Notes: a model not told the origin generated them from the sequence alone. A DNA stretch of 64,000 bases from Thiomicrorhabdus arctica DSM 13458 (GCF_000381085.1 NZ_KB905899.1:744001-808000); one strand, 5' to 3'; numbered from the stretch's first letter, positions 26,805 to 36,813 are shown. Numbers and translations: made by a program.

Positions 26805-27257
26805 ATGACTAAAAGTTTTAACCGTTTTTCTCCGAAATTGATGTTTGCAAAAATGTTTTCTTTTATCTTCTTTGCACTTTCTGCATCGATTATATTTTTA
26901 CTGATCAAAACAGTCGTTATGGGCATTGTAAATAACACCGACATCATGCAAATATTTTTAAACAGTATTAATACCGGCATTATTGCTCTAGCGGTTTTCG
27001 AACTCGCTTTGGTTATAAATAAAGAATACGGTACTGAAAAAGAAGAGCATGATGCCATTAGCAGTTTAAGACAAACATTACCGCGATTCATTGGTACAGT
27101 TTGCGTGGCTTTGTCACTTGAAGGACTGATTATGGTTATTAAGTATAGCCAGTTAGATATGGCCGGAAATTTATATTATCCAGTAGCCATTATTACCAGC
27201 ACCGCTTTATTGTTAACAGCATTAGGTCTTTTTATACATTTAACGCGTGAGAGATAA
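26805..27257 (+). CDS. Four-helix inner-membrane protein, unknown
   Basis: 150 aa with hydrophobic segments at about 14-37, 46-66, 90-112 and 122-145 and a conserved-looking loop KEYGTEKEEHDAISSLRQTLPRF between helices 2 and 3. No signal peptide beyond helix 1. I do not recognise a named family. Preceded by ~290 nt carrying only the palindromic terminator; stands alone. Confidence 0.7.
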   Translation: MTKSFNRFSPKLMFAKMFSFIFFALSASIIFLLIKTVVMGIVNNTDIMQIFLNSINTGIIALAVFELALVINKEYGTEKEEHDAISSLRQTLPRFIGTVCVALSLEGLIMVIKYSQLDMAGNLYYPVAIITSTALLLTALGLFIHLTRER

Positions 27258-27461
27258 AACAGATAATGGTTCACTTGATCGCTGCATCCAAATTGAATCC
27301 GATGCTTAGAAGTGATCGCTTTGACAAGTAGATCGGGATGAAGGCAGTCAATGTCAGTACGTAAACTGTATTCATTTAATTCTGCTTTCATTAAAAAATG
27401 TTCTAAAAAGTACTCGTTACACCTTTCAAGAAGCTTGCGTATAACACGGATAAAAGGGAAT

Positions 27462-27496
27462 AAAAAACCGCCTACTTCTTTCCCAGAAGTAAGCCG
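27462..27496 (-). terminator. Rho-independent terminator after the YebC-like gene
   Basis: Arms 27468-27479 and 27485-27496 pair over 11 of 12 positions on the minus strand, with one G-U, and six A on the plus strand give a T tract after the stem on the minus strand. Confidence 0.75.
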
Positions 27497-27526
27497 TTGT
27501 TTTGAAAGAACCTTAAAAAGTTGTCT

Positions 27527-28243
27527 TTAAAATTCTGCATCGTAATAGAACTTTTGGACATCATCCAAATCATCCAATAAATCGAAGAACTTGTTTAATT
27601 GTTCCAAATTCTCTCCGCTCACCGGGTTGAGAATTTTAGGTAGAAATTGAATTTCATCAATTTCAAAGTCAAGTTCACCGAAGGCATCAATCAATGCATT
27701 TTTTGCTTTAGCGTATTCAGTATTAGGCGCATATACTGTAATAAAACCCTCTTCAGACTCAATATCAGTCACATCTACGTCGGCCATCATTAAGGCTTCT
27801 AAAGCGGCTTCTTCATCCTCTCCTTGAAAGGAGAGCACAGCTGAATGATCAAACATATGGCTCACGCTACCTTGGGTACCGATTTTACAATCAACCTTAG
27901 TAAAGCAGTGACGAACATCGCCAAAGGTGCGATTAGGGTTATCGGTTAAGCAGTCGATAATCATCATGGTATTTCCTGGACCATACCCTTCATAACGTGC
28001 CAAGGCAAAATCTTCACCACCACCACCTTGCGCTTTGGCAACTGCTTTTTCAATAACATGTGTTGGTACTTGGCTCTTTTTAGCGCGCTCAATCAAACCA
28101 CGTAATGCTAAGTTACCATCGGTATCTGCACCTCCGGTTTTAGCACAGACATAGATTTCGCGACCAAATTTACCGTAAACTTTTGTCTTCGCATCTGCCG
28201 TCTTAGCCATAGATGCTTTACGGTTCTGATAAGCTCTTCCCAT
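27527..28243 (-). CDS. YebC/PmpR-family protein (YeeN type)
   Basis: 238 aa. Starts [35 protein letters not shown], closer to E. coli YeeN than to YebC, and carries the family blocks [39 protein letters not shown] and [10 protein letters not shown]. The family is described as transcription regulators and, more recently, as ribosome-associated factors helping translation of proline stretches; which applies here is open. The classical yebC position between aspS and ruvC, ~10 kb away, is occupied by nadA. Confidence 0.92.
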   Translation of the reverse strand: MGRAYQNRKASMAKTADAKTKVYGKFGREIYVCAKTGGADTDGNLALRGLIERAKKSQVPTHVIEKAVAKAQGGGGEDFALARYEGYGPGNTMMIIDCLTDNPNRTFGDVRHCFTKVDCKIGTQGSVSHMFDHSAVLSFQGEDEEAALEALMMADVDVTDIESEEGFITVYAPNTEYAKAKNALIDAFGELDFEIDEIQFLPKILNPVSGENLEQLNKFFDLLDDLDDVQKFYYDAEF

Positions 28244-28326
28244 TACGTTATTGCTCCTTTAATTTTTAACCCCAAATTTTACACGATTACACACTTGTTT
28301 AAACAGACTTTTAAGGAATATATCGG

Positions 28327-28336
28327 CCAGGCCTGG
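28327..28336. repeat. CCAGGCCTGG palindrome upstream of yaeQ/yeeN-like genes
   Basis: Intergenic copy between the divergent YebC-like and YaeQ genes; flanked GG and TT, with no longer dyad. Confidence 0.8.
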
Positions 28337-28454
28337 TTAAAAACAAAATTATTCATCTTTTTCATGTATTTCCCTGTAAAATCACTGCCCAAACTTCGTA
28401 TAAACTGCTCCTAAATGTTAGTGACGAATTTTCTACTAACCAAAGGTGTGTTCC

Positions 28455-28994
28455 GTGGCTTTAAAACCCAAAATTTTCAAACTAAAATTAACTCTGTCTG
28501 ATCTCAATCGAAATTATTATGACACGCTTAATTTAACACTCGCCCAACACCCTTCTGAAACCGCTGAACGTATGATGGTGCGAGTCGTGGCGTTTGCATT
28601 TAATGCTCGAGAATTCCTCAGTTTTACCAAAGGACTAAGCGCCATTGAAGAGCCAGATCTTTGGGCGAGAACCTTAGATGATCAAATCGCTTTATGGATT
28701 GACATTGGTGAGCCTGCGACAGAGAGAGTCAAAAAATCAACTCGATTGGCGCACGCCGTAAAAGTTTACAGTTTCAATACCAAATCAGATGTTTGGTGGA
28801 GTCAAAACCAAGTCGCCTTCAGTAAACTAGATGCCTCTCTTTACCGCTTAGAATGGCCTCAAATTCAAGGCCTTGCTAAACTCATACAAAGAAGCATGGA
28901 CTGGTCTGTCACCATTACAGGTGATTCAGCCTACTTTGCGACGGAGTCAGGGGAAGCCGAGATTACAGTACAAACCTTACAATTGGCTGAGTAA
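28455..28994 (+). CDS. YaeQ family protein
   Basis: 179 aa. GTG at 28455 preferred (AAAGG 8 nt upstream, and the product then begins MALKPKIFKLKLTLSDLNR like E. coli YaeQ), although the frame opens at GTG 28446. Family blocks: LAQHPSETAERMMVRVVAFAF, GLSAIEEPDLWARTLDDQIALWIDIGEP and WWSQNQ. YaeQ has a PD-(D/E)XK nuclease-like fold of unknown function; an old proposal links it to haemolysin expression. A short hairpin follows the stop. Confidence 0.92.
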   Translation: MALKPKIFKLKLTLSDLNRNYYDTLNLTLAQHPSETAERMMVRVVAFAFNAREFLSFTKGLSAIEEPDLWARTLDDQIALWIDIGEPATERVKKSTRLAHAVKVYSFNTKSDVWWSQNQVAFSKLDASLYRLEWPQIQGLAKLIQRSMDWSVTITGDSAYFATESGEAEITVQTLQLAE

Positions 28995-29107
28995 GCTCTT
29001 TACAAAGAGCATCCTTGGCTATCAATTATTTCGTAGTTAAGATAACGCTTGCTGTATAGTTAGAATTAAATCCTGAATTTTAAAAACAAATTAGATTAAG
29101 ACCTTTT

Positions 29108-29272
29108 ATGAATAGACGCAAAAAAATTATCCAAAAATTATCCAAAAATCATAAGCGGGCTCAGGCTAAAAAACAGCCTAACAAGAAACCTCCTTATATT
29201 GCCAAAGCGGATAGAGAAGAAATTGAAGCAAGTTCTTCAGAAAATCAGGCCGAGCAGTCTACAGGCGCTTAA
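29108..29272 (+). CDS. DUF2986 family small basic protein
   Basis: 54 aa, MNRRKKIIQKLSKNHKRAQA followed by KPPYIAKADREEIEA and an acidic/Ser tail. The start pattern MNR(R/K)KKII-KL with P-YI-KADR is the DUF2986 pattern known from marine gammaproteobacteria. Highly basic N-terminal half suggests nucleic-acid or ribosome contact, but no function is known. Lies between the yaeQ and DUF1456 genes on the same strand. Ribosome-binding site weak (AAGACC). Confidence 0.75.
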   Translation: MNRRKKIIQKLSKNHKRAQAKKQPNKKPPYIAKADREEIEASSSENQAEQSTGA

Positions 29273-29359
29273 ATTCTACCCAAACAATTCCACTCTCTTT
29301 ACAATCCATCCAACCCACTGCGCCGTTGCACAATAAGGGTTTTGACCAGGAAACACTAA

Positions 29360-29833
29360 ATGACACATAATGATATCTTACGCCGCCTTCGTTTCACCTT
29401 TGATTTAGACGACGCTAAAATGATTGCAATCTTTGCCTCTGCGGGTCAGGAAACAACGCGTGAACAGCTAAGTAATTGGTTAAAAAAAGAGGATGATGAA
29501 TCTTATGTCGAAATGGCTGAAGTTGAATTAGCGGCTTTTCTAAATGGATTCATCAATGAAAAACGCGGTAAAAAAGAAGGTGAACAACCTGTCGCAGAAA
29601 TGCATTTAACCCACAATATCATTTTCATGAAACTGAAAATTGCTTTAAATCTTAAAGCTGAAGACGTCTTAGAAATCTTAGCATTAGCAGACTTCCGTTT
29701 AAGTAAGCATGAACTGAGTGCTTTCTTCCGTAAGCCAGGCCATAAGCATTATCGTGAATGTAAAGATCAGATTTTACGCAACTTCTTAAATGGTCTCCAA
29801 AAAATGCATCGCCCCACACCCGAACAAGCTTAA
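29360..29833 (+). CDS. DUF1456 (YehS) family protein
   Basis: 157 aa made of two related ~65-residue halves: MTHNDILRRLRFTFDLDDAKMIAIFASAG and MHLTHNIIFMKLKIALNLKAEDVLEILALADF, each followed by (L)SxWLKK/LSAFFRK and an FLNG motif. This internal duplication is the YehS/DUF1456 signature. Function unknown. AGGAAAC precedes the ATG. Confidence 0.9.
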   Translation: MTHNDILRRLRFTFDLDDAKMIAIFASAGQETTREQLSNWLKKEDDESYVEMAEVELAAFLNGFINEKRGKKEGEQPVAEMHLTHNIIFMKLKIALNLKAEDVLEILALADFRLSKHELSAFFRKPGHKHYRECKDQILRNFLNGLQKMHRPTPEQA

Positions 29834-30123
29834 AACTTTCCCGGCTGACGGTACACACCCTTCTCAAACTCAAATAAATTCGGTTCCATACCAAAAGCCT
29901 AACTTTAACATTACATTGCTTAAATAGGCTTTCCAGTGTCTTTAATCCAACTTATTAACCTTCTTTGCTAAACACCTTGATCGACCCTCTTCTATTCATG
30001 TCATTAAAGCATTTTTAATGGCATAATTTAACCAGGTCTAATGACTCCTTATTAACAGGAGTGAACGGTTAGAAATTGGATTACATACCAGGAAGAAGAG
30101 TAAAGACATAAATTGTAGTCAAT
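29834..30123. other. Spacer between DUF1456 and the tRNA genes
   Basis: No gene, repeat or clear regulatory element seen in these 290 nt apart from AT-rich sequence; the tRNA terminator follows. Confidence 0.4.
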
Positions 30124-30160
30124 AAAAAAGCCCCGTACTTCACAAGAAATACGAGGCTTT
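30124..30160 (-). terminator. Terminator of the tRNA-Lys operon
   Basis: Arms AAAGCCTCGTATTT and its near-complement pair on the minus strand with one mismatch and one G-U; a run of A on the plus strand gives a T tract after the stem. Lies 6 nt beyond the tRNA 3' end. Confidence 0.8.
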
Positions 30161-30166
30161 AGAATA

Positions 30167-30242
30167 TGGTGGGCCGTGTGCGATTCGAACGCACGACCAA
30201 TTGGTTAAAAGCCAACTGCTCTACCAGCTGAGCTAACGGCCC
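30167..30242 (-). tRNA. tRNA-Lys (anticodon TTT), copy 2 of the transcript
   Basis: 76 nt including encoded CCA. All four arms fold: acceptor GGGCCGT/ACGGCCC, D-arm GCTC-AGCTGGTAGA-GAGC type, anticodon loop CTTTTAA with TTT, T-arm GTGCG-TTCGAAT-CGCAC. Second in transcription order on the minus strand. Confidence 0.97.
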
Positions 30243-30282
30243 TGATAGGAGGTATTCTGTAAGTGATTCCATTAAACATAAA

Positions 30283-30358
30283 TGGTGGGTCGTGCGCGAT
30301 TCGAACGCGCGACCAATTGGTTAAAAGCCAACTGCTCTACCAGCTGAGCTAACGACCC
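30283..30358 (-). tRNA. tRNA-Lys (anticodon TTT), copy 1 of the transcript
   Basis: 76 nt with CCA, 40 nt before the other copy. Differs from it at only four bases, which make two base-pair swaps: acceptor pair 4-69 is U-A here and C-G there, T-stem pair is C-G here and U-A there. Confidence 0.97.
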
Positions 30359-30625
30359 TCACTGGAATGCGCGTATTATACAAGCCTGAGAGAACTCTGC
30401 AAGCCTTTTTAGAAATAAATATCAGGTATTTTTCATCTGACTCTAAATCACTTCCCACTGCAAATTCGTACAAAAGGAAAACTTGCTTTAATCCCAATAC
30501 CTTAGAGAGCAAACGGGCTTTAAACGCTAAATTAAAGATAAAATATAAAAGTTCATATAAAGAGTCTAAGAAAGCGTTGGGAGGTTTTTTTTGATCTTAG
30601 TCTCGATTATTGAGACCATACATAA

Positions 30626-31339
30626 TTACGCTTGATAAAGTGTAGGGTCTACAACACCTACCTCTACGAATCCCTGTTTACGTAAACGACAGGAATCACA
30701 GACACCACAAGCTTCGCCTAATTCATTTGCTTGGTAACAAGAGACCGTTAAACTGTAATCAACCTCTAGTGCGAGGCCTGCTTGAATGATCTGCGCTTTT
30801 GTTAAGTCAATTAAGGGCGTTTGAATGTTTAAGACATGACCTTCGACACCGGCTTTGGTCGCTAAATTTGCCATGATCTCATACGCTTGAATATATTCAG
30901 GTCGACAGTCAGGATAACCAGAATAATCTACGGCATTTACACCAATGAAGATATCATTGGCATCAACGACTTCTGCCAGGGCTAATGCAAATGAAAGAAA
31001 GACCGTATTTCTAGCTGGAACATAGGTAACAGGTATATCCGATTTATCAACACCACCAACCGGTACATCAATACTGTTATCTGTTAAGGCTGAGCCACCA
31101 ATCTGACTCATATCCACATTCATCACTCGATGCGATGCAGCCCCCATCTGTTTCGAAATCTTTTCAGCCGCATAGAGTTCAGAACGTGTTCTCTGGCCAT
31201 AATCAAAACTAATAGTATGACACTCAAACCCTCGTGATATTGCCATTGCAAGCGTTGTCACGGAATCAAGACCGCCTGAAAGTAAAATGACTGCGGGAAC
31301 CGTTGCCTGTGATGATTTAGTCTTTTTGGGTAAAGCCAT
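30626..31339 (-). CDS. queC: 7-cyano-7-deazaguanine synthase
   Basis: 237 aa enzyme turning 7-carboxy-7-deazaguanine, ammonia and ATP into preQ0 for queuosine. PP-loop [13 protein letters not shown] near residue 21; zinc Cys set in [25 protein letters not shown] near the C-terminus. Its ATG overlaps the cpoB stop (TAATG), so it is the tail of the tol-pal transcript, a common proteobacterial linkage (cpoB-queE/queC). queD is at 46.0 kb. Confidence 0.96.
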   Translation of the reverse strand: MALPKKTKSSQATVPAVILLSGGLDSVTTLAMAISRGFECHTISFDYGQRTRSELYAAEKISKQMGAASHRVMNVDMSQIGGSALTDNSIDVPVGGVDKSDIPVTYVPARNTVFLSFALALAEVVDANDIFIGVNAVDYSGYPDCRPEYIQAYEIMANLATKAGVEGHVLNIQTPLIDLTKAQIIQAGLALEVDYSLTVSCYQANELGEACGVCDSCRLRKQGFVEVGVVDPTLYQA

Positions 31340-32340
31340 TATTTCAAGCCGTTTAATCTTTTAGAGGCCGTTTGTGCTGCACCACTGTGAGGACGACCAT
31401 TTATAACATTTTGGTACATTTGTTTAGCATCATCAATTCGATTCAAATTTGCTAAGCTGTCGGCAGCTCTCAGTTGAGCATCAGCCACTTTAGGAGCGTC
31501 CGGATAACGATTAATGACGATCATAAAAGAGTCTAAAGCCACTTGGTTTTGTTTTTTTATCAGGTGGCCTTCCCCAGCCCAGTAAGCGGCATTGCTTGCC
31601 AATTCGCTTTGCGGGTAGACAGACAAAAACTGCTCAAAGGCCTTGGTTGCAGCTTCATATTGCGAGGCTTTCATCCGTGCAAAAGCCTTGTGATATTTAT
31701 CTTTTTCTACACCTGTCGCAGGAACCGTTTTGATTGGCGTCACAACTGTTTTATCCACTTGGCTTTTAGCAGGCTCAGGGTGTTCTTGTCGTTTAGAATG
31801 AAGATTACGAGCCTCATCGGCTGTGCTTTCTTGGAAGGTTGAGTGCGCTACAGCCCTACTGTCTTGTTGCCCAAGTACTCGCTTTTGAGTCGTCTCGCCT
31901 GAAGCGGTAAGGGAGGCATCATGAGTAGAAGACGATAAAGCATGACCCGTTTGAGCTGTCTTTTCAAGTTGGATTTTTGACGACTTAACAGGTAATTCAA
32001 GTGTAGGACTTACCATGGATGAATTTTGTCTATTAACGCCAGCACCAGACTCAAGAACACTTAAACGATCATCCGTCTCTTTATAGCGTTTATCCGACTC
32101 GTGACGGGCATTACGTAAATCACGTTTGAGCCGGTCTATAGCATCATGCAGCTCTTGAATTTCACGTTGTTGTTCACCCAAGCGACGGCTTAATTGTAGT
32201 AAAACAGGGTTTTCAGTCATGCGCTCTAAACGCTGTACTCTCTCTTCAATAGAGGTACCTGCAGCATTAACCGATGTAATAGGCATCCAAAGGGTCGCCG
32301 CGACTAACCCCAAAAGACTTACCGGAAATTTTTTTTTCAT
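31339..32340 (-). CDS. cpoB: Cell division coordinator CpoB (YbgF)
   Basis: 333 aa from the ATG at 32340, which begins a signal peptide ([20 protein letters not shown]...NA). A coiled coil spans ~30-95 ([35 protein letters not shown]), then a long Ser/Thr/Gln-rich linker (~110-215), longer than in E. coli, then TPR repeats (~220-333; [33 protein letters not shown]). CpoB binds TolA and PBP1B/LpoB partners to couple peptidoglycan synthesis with outer-membrane constriction. Terminates by overlapping queC. Confidence 0.93.
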   Translation of the reverse strand: MKKKFPVSLLGLVAATLWMPITSVNAAGTSIEERVQRLERMTENPVLLQLSRRLGEQQREIQELHDAIDRLKRDLRNARHESDKRYKETDDRLSVLESGAGVNRQNSSMVSPTLELPVKSSKIQLEKTAQTGHALSSSTHDASLTASGETTQKRVLGQQDSRAVAHSTFQESTADEARNLHSKRQEHPEPAKSQVDKTVVTPIKTVPATGVEKDKYHKAFARMKASQYEAATKAFEQFLSVYPQSELASNAAYWAGEGHLIKKQNQVALDSFMIVINRYPDAPKVADAQLRAADSLANLNRIDDAKQMYQNVINGRPHSGAAQTASKRLNGLK

Positions 32341-32490
32341 AGGGAATGAACCTTTGACGAAACTTTTTATGAACGTTTCATTCTGAATTAAATGATAAGT
32401 CGCCAATGATTTTCATATACAAAGTGAGATGAATGACGACTCAAATTAGTGGTAGTTGACTAAATGGAACTCTAGCTGAGAAATCTACAA

Positions 32491-33072
32491 TTATTGAATA
32501 ATGAGCTCAACACGACGATTTTTTTGCCATGCATTTTCATTACTACCTGCCATAGCAGGCTGCTCTTCTCCATAGCTAACTATATCAATCCGTGATTCTG
32601 CAACCCCAAATAGCATCAATGCTTGAGCTACTATTTTTGCACGCTTCTCACCGAGCGCTAAATTATATTCTGGCGTACCACGCTCATCAGTATGGCCTTT
32701 AAGCACAATTTTTTGACTTGGGTTAGCCATCATTTCTTGTGCATAGAATTTTACAATTTCAGTGGTTTTATCATCTAGCTCATACTGGTCATAACCAAAG
32801 TAGATAATTGGCTCATGTAGCTCACCGATATCGACCATCTTCATCCCGTCTAAAGACTGCCCCACCGAGCTGCCATCAGTAGAAAGACCGCCATTAGCGG
32901 ATAAGACTTCAACACCCATCTTATCCCCATCAATGCCCGGAGCAGTATCCGAAATAACGTCTGCATCGGAAAGATCACCACCACTTCCAGAAGCACCTCT
33001 TTCAGGGGCACTACTACAAGCTGTTAATGTGGCTATGATAGCGAGCGTAAATAAACTTTTCAAATGATTCAT
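32491..33072 (-). CDS. pal: Peptidoglycan-associated lipoprotein Pal
   Basis: 193 aa. Lipoprotein signal with lipobox LTAC/S (Cys near residue 19), an acidic Gly/Ser-rich linker, and an OmpA-like peptidoglycan-binding domain from ~80: IYFGYDQYELDD, LKGHTDERGTPEYNLALGEKRA, VSYGEEQPA and NRRVELII. Anchored in the outer membrane; binds peptidoglycan or TolB. Starts 67 nt after tolB. Confidence 0.97.
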   Translation of the reverse strand: MNHLKSLFTLAIIATLTACSSAPERGASGSGGDLSDADVISDTAPGIDGDKMGVEVLSANGGLSTDGSSVGQSLDGMKMVDIGELHEPIIYFGYDQYELDDKTTEIVKFYAQEMMANPSQKIVLKGHTDERGTPEYNLALGEKRAKIVAQALMLFGVAESRIDIVSYGEEQPAMAGSNENAWQKNRRVELIIQ

Positions 33073-33139
33073 AACTAATTACCTTTGCAAAATATTCAAT
33101 TAACTTGTGAATGGTAAAACGATTAAATTATATTTAATA

Positions 33140-34528
33140 TTAAGGATTTAAATATGGCCCCCATGCAGGCTCTCTCACTTCACCATCTTTAACTTTAAGC
33201 GTTTGTGATGTTTTTCCATCAATCGCCACTACGGCTAACTGGCCTTTACCATCCTGATTCATTGCGTACAAAATCATCTCACCATTTGGGGAAAATGTAG
33301 GGGATTCGTCTAAAAACGTATCGGTTAAGACTCTGAATTCATTGGTGTACAAATCTAATAACCCAATATGAAATCCTCCCTCCCCGTGTACCACAGAGAG
33401 ATAACGTCCATCCGGTGATATTTCCGGATTTGCATTATAATTACCATTATAAGTCACACGATTGATTTCACCTGTATCCAGAAACACCTGAAAGACTTGG
33501 GGTTTACCACGACGGTCAGAGTTAAAGTATAGGGATTCTCCATTAGCCGCCCAAGCCGCTTCGGTCTCAATCGAAAACTTTCTCGTTAACTGTTGTAACT
33601 TGCCGGTTTCAAGTTCCATCACATAAATATCTGCACTACCGCCCTTTGATAGAGTCATTGCTAACTTAGTGCCATCTGGCGACCAAGCTGGCGCACCATT
33701 AATACCTTTAAACTTCGCTATATTTTTACGAAACTTACCATCTAAACTTTGTATAAAAATTTGAGAGCGACCATTTTCAAAAGAGACATAGGCAAGTTTT
33801 TTACCATCGGGAGACCAACTCGGTGACATGATAGGTTGGTTTGATTTTAAAATAGGTTGAGGATTAAAACCATCCGAATCGGCAACCTCAAGGGTATAGT
33901 GGCGCTTTCCTTCAATTTTTCTAAGGGTCACATAAGATATTTGGGTATTAAAGGCACCCCGCACGCCTGTTAACTCTTCATAAATTAAGTCACTCATTTG
34001 ATGGGCTATCTGACGAAGATTCGATTTAGGGATATGATTCCAGCGTTTACCGATCACTTGATTTTTACGCAACACATCTATAAAACGCATTTCAATTTGA
34101 TAGAAACCATTGCCTTCGGCTATTATTTTTCCCATCAATAGATTATCAAGATCAAGGTCTCGCCACTGCTCAAAATTAATCGTGTCAATATCAGTTGGTT
34201 GCGCAGGCAATTCCTCATTTGAAAGAGGACGAAAACGTCCACTGCGGCGTAAATCGGCAGCAATGATATAAGCTAAATTTTCAGGAGATTGGGAGTTTGA
34301 TGTTTGTGATGAAGTTGAAGCCACAGAGTTATTTGCTTCATAATGAAAAGGAACAATCGCAATAGGAATGGCATTATCATACCCTTCGCTGATTTCAATC
34401 GTCAGTTCAGCCATGGCTGACACTGCAAACAAAGACATTGAAAATGCTGTAATGGATAACAATAGCAGCTTTCTAATTTTGGCTATGCGTTGAAAGAAAG
34501 TGACGAACTTAGAATTTACAATAGTCAT
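33140..34528 (-). CDS. tolB: Tol-Pal system periplasmic protein TolB
   Basis: 462 aa. Signal peptide ending SAMA near residue 40, N-terminal domain (IPIAIVPFHYE) that contacts TolA, then a six-bladed beta-propeller with repeated W-PDG-KLAY/SPDGRYLS motifs from about 225 that binds Pal. Part of the energy-linked outer-membrane constriction machine. It lacks the ~30-residue shorter leader of E. coli; an internal Met gives no better signal peptide, so the first ATG is kept. Confidence 0.97.
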   Translation of the reverse strand: MTIVNSKFVTFFQRIAKIRKLLLLSITAFSMSLFAVSAMAELTIEISEGYDNAIPIAIVPFHYEANNSVASTSSQTSNSQSPENLAYIIAADLRRSGRFRPLSNEELPAQPTDIDTINFEQWRDLDLDNLLMGKIIAEGNGFYQIEMRFIDVLRKNQVIGKRWNHIPKSNLRQIAHQMSDLIYEELTGVRGAFNTQISYVTLRKIEGKRHYTLEVADSDGFNPQPILKSNQPIMSPSWSPDGKKLAYVSFENGRSQIFIQSLDGKFRKNIAKFKGINGAPAWSPDGTKLAMTLSKGGSADIYVMELETGKLQQLTRKFSIETEAAWAANGESLYFNSDRRGKPQVFQVFLDTGEINRVTYNGNYNANPEISPDGRYLSVVHGEGGFHIGLLDLYTNEFRVLTDTFLDESPTFSPNGEMILYAMNQDGKGQLAVVAIDGKTSQTLKVKDGEVREPAWGPYLNP

Positions 34529-34593
34529 TATCGGCCTCTTGTTATCTGAAATATTATGAATGTTACAGGCTATAAAACCTATGTATTAAATGA

Positions 34594-35634
34594 TTAAGGT
34601 TTAAACTCAAAAGTAATTACTCTTTCGAACAATTCTTTTACCGGTGGTGCGGGCAGTGGCTCTGATCGATAAACAGCCTTCTCGGCAGCATCTTTAAATT
34701 GTTTAGATGCATAACTATTACAATTTACAATCCTTACACTCGTCACACTGCCTGCAGGCGTCTGGGTAATTCGTAAATCACACTGAGCTTCTGGGGAGAT
34801 CCTTGCCGGAGTCCGCCAATTATCTTTCACCTTAGCAGAAATAGAAGAAATGTACGTTTGGCGTAATGACAATAACTGTTGTCGTTTTTGAATCGCTCGT
34901 TGGGCCGCAGACTCTTCGTCTAGTTGGCGCTGTAACGCCGCTGCCGCCACAGCCTCTGCTTGCGTTGCTTTCGCCTTTTCAGCCTCGAGCGCTAACGCTT
35001 TATTTTCTTTATCTTTACGTTCAATCTCTAAGACTAAAGCGTTCTTTTTTTCTTCCTCAACTTGGCGTTGTTTTTGAGCGAGAGCCATTTTTTCATTTGC
35101 TAATTGACGTTCTTTTTCAGCTAACAGGCTGGCTTTTTTAGCCTTCTCTGCTTTTGCGCGCTCATTGTCGGCCTTTTTCTTCTCTAGACTTGCTAAGCGT
35201 TTGGCTTCTTCAGTTTTTTTACGTTCTGCTTCTGTTTTAAGGATTTGATCTGCTGTTTCTTTAGCCGCTTTTTCAGCTTTTAATTGCTCTTCTTTTTGGC
35301 GTAGTTGTAACTCTTTAAGGTGCTGACGTTCTTTGTCTGTCTTAGCGGCCAACTGTTCTTGTTCCCGTTTTTTTGCTAATTCTACGGATTTAATTCTTTC
35401 GAGCTGTTGCTTTACTAAAGCTGAATCAACCGCAAAGGTTTTTAATGGTTCAATGTTAACAAACGGCTTATCTTGTCTATCTTGATGAAGAGCATTATCT
35501 GCTTCACCTTGAACAGATATTTTGATTGATTTAGTTGAATCATGCCATTCATAGGTGATTAACACACCTATAGCGATATGCAGAATTAACGCCAGAATTA
35601 CGGCTATTGGATGTCTTGTAATAAAACTAAGCAT
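34594..35634 (-). CDS. tolA: Tol-Pal inner-membrane protein TolA
   Basis: 346 aa. One N-terminal transmembrane helix (ITRHPIAVILALILHIAIGVL), a long charged Lys/Glu/Ala-rich helix (~70-250) spanning the periplasm, and a C-terminal TolA domain (~265-346; VKDNWRTPARISPEAQCDLRITQTPAGSVTSVRI, two Cys expected to pair). Transmits TolQR proton-motive energy to TolB-Pal. ATG overlaps the tolR stop as TAATG. Confidence 0.96.
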   Translation of the reverse strand: MLSFITRHPIAVILALILHIAIGVLITYEWHDSTKSIKISVQGEADNALHQDRQDKPFVNIEPLKTFAVDSALVKQQLERIKSVELAKKREQEQLAAKTDKERQHLKELQLRQKEEQLKAEKAAKETADQILKTEAERKKTEEAKRLASLEKKKADNERAKAEKAKKASLLAEKERQLANEKMALAQKQRQVEEEKKNALVLEIERKDKENKALALEAEKAKATQAEAVAAAALQRQLDEESAAQRAIQKRQQLLSLRQTYISSISAKVKDNWRTPARISPEAQCDLRITQTPAGSVTSVRIVNCNSYASKQFKDAAEKAVYRSEPLPAPPVKELFERVITFEFKP

Positions 35635-36095
35635 TAAGAATTACCACCTTCAGGCTCTGTGAGTAAAGAAACATTTTCAACTCCATTGGCTTTTAATAAT
35701 ACAAATATGTGTAGTACCTTGCCATAAGGAGCCTCCTTATCACCTTGAATATAAATTCTTTGCGTACGATTTAACTGTGAACGAGCAATCACCTCAGCGA
35801 CCAGACTCTCTAAATCCTTATTGCCCAATACAGTATCAGGTTGCTCAGACGTTTTATACCGTCCCTTTTCTGTCACGGTAATGACAAAAGGCGCCGTCTC
35901 GTCCTCCAGCTGTTGCTGTTTTTTATCAATTATTTCGGGTGTTTGTGGCAAATTTACCGTCACGGCTTGCTGCACAATGGGTGCGGTCACCATGAAGATA
36001 ATCAACAGCACCAAGGTGACATCAACATAAGGCACCACATTAATTTCCGCGATTAAACGTTTTTTTTGTCGTTGGTTTCGAAATCCAGTTTGCAT
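35634..36095 (-). CDS. tolR: Tol-Pal protein TolR
   Basis: 153 aa ExbD/TolR family. Single N-terminal helix with the proton-path Asp in EINVVPYVDVTLVLLIIFMV, then a periplasmic peptidoglycan-binding domain. Couples proton flow to TolA movement together with TolQ. Overlaps tolA by one base and starts 31 nt after tolQ. Confidence 0.96.
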   Translation of the reverse strand: MQTGFRNQRQKKRLIAEINVVPYVDVTLVLLIIFMVTAPIVQQAVTVNLPQTPEIIDKKQQQLEDETAPFVITVTEKGRYKTSEQPDTVLGNKDLESLVAEVIARSQLNRTQRIYIQGDKEAPYGKVLHIFVLLKANGVENVSLLTEPEGGNS

Positions 36096-36126
36096 CTTTA
36101 GTTCCAGTCAATGAACGGTAATGGGC

Positions 36127-36813
36127 TTAAGCTTGTTTATCTATGCTATGTGCCTGTCTTTGCAGGATAGTTAGAAGTCCATCCGCAAAGTTCTCGTATT
36201 CACCCAGTAGACGATCTACCTGAGTACTTAAACGGTTGTAATAAATAACTGCAGGAATTGCCGCAAAAAGACCAATGGCTGTCGCTATTAATGCTTCAGA
36301 AATTCCTGGTGCAACCGCCGCTAAAGTGGCATGTTGAACATCTCCAAGTGACTGAAACGCATGCATAACACCCCACACAGTGCCAAACAAACCAATATAA
36401 GGAGCCGAAGAACCCACTGTGGCTAGTAACGACAATCTATGCTCTAAACGATCTGCTTCCTTTGAAAAAGCAATTCGCATACTGCGCTGAGCTCCTGCAA
36501 TTAAATCCGATGCCTCATGTACACCTTGATGTTTAAGGTTATCAAACTCTTTAAACCCTTCAACGAAAATGTTCGATAGTCCACGTGGCTCATCGTGAAT
36601 CGTTGCCTCTTGGTGATAAAGCGTATGCAGATCCGGGGTTGCCCAAAAAGTTTTTTCAAACTGTTTTGCAGTACGTTTCGATTTACGAATCTGCGCGGAT
36701 TTAGCCAAAGCAACCGACCAGGATGCCAAAGACATTGCTGCTAATAAAATCATTGTAGCCTGCACAACAGGGCTGGCGTTCAATATAATTTCAATCAAAT
36801 TGCTATCGTTCAT
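36127..36813 (-). CDS. tolQ: Tol-Pal protein TolQ
   Basis: 228 aa ExbB/TolQ/MotA-like proton channel with three transmembrane helices (about 17-37, 130-152, 165-190); GLFGTVWGVMHAF and ALIATAIGLFAAIPAVIYYN are the signature pore helices. First tol gene here; the usual upstream acyl-CoA thioesterase ybgC is missing and ruvB takes its place 59 nt away. Confidence 0.96.
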   Translation of the reverse strand: MNDSNLIEIILNASPVVQATMILLAAMSLASWSVALAKSAQIRKSKRTAKQFEKTFWATPDLHTLYHQEATIHDEPRGLSNIFVEGFKEFDNLKHQGVHEASDLIAGAQRSMRIAFSKEADRLEHRLSLLATVGSSAPYIGLFGTVWGVMHAFQSLGDVQHATLAAVAPGISEALIATAIGLFAAIPAVIYYNRLSTQVDRLLGEYENFADGLLTILQRQAHSIDKQA

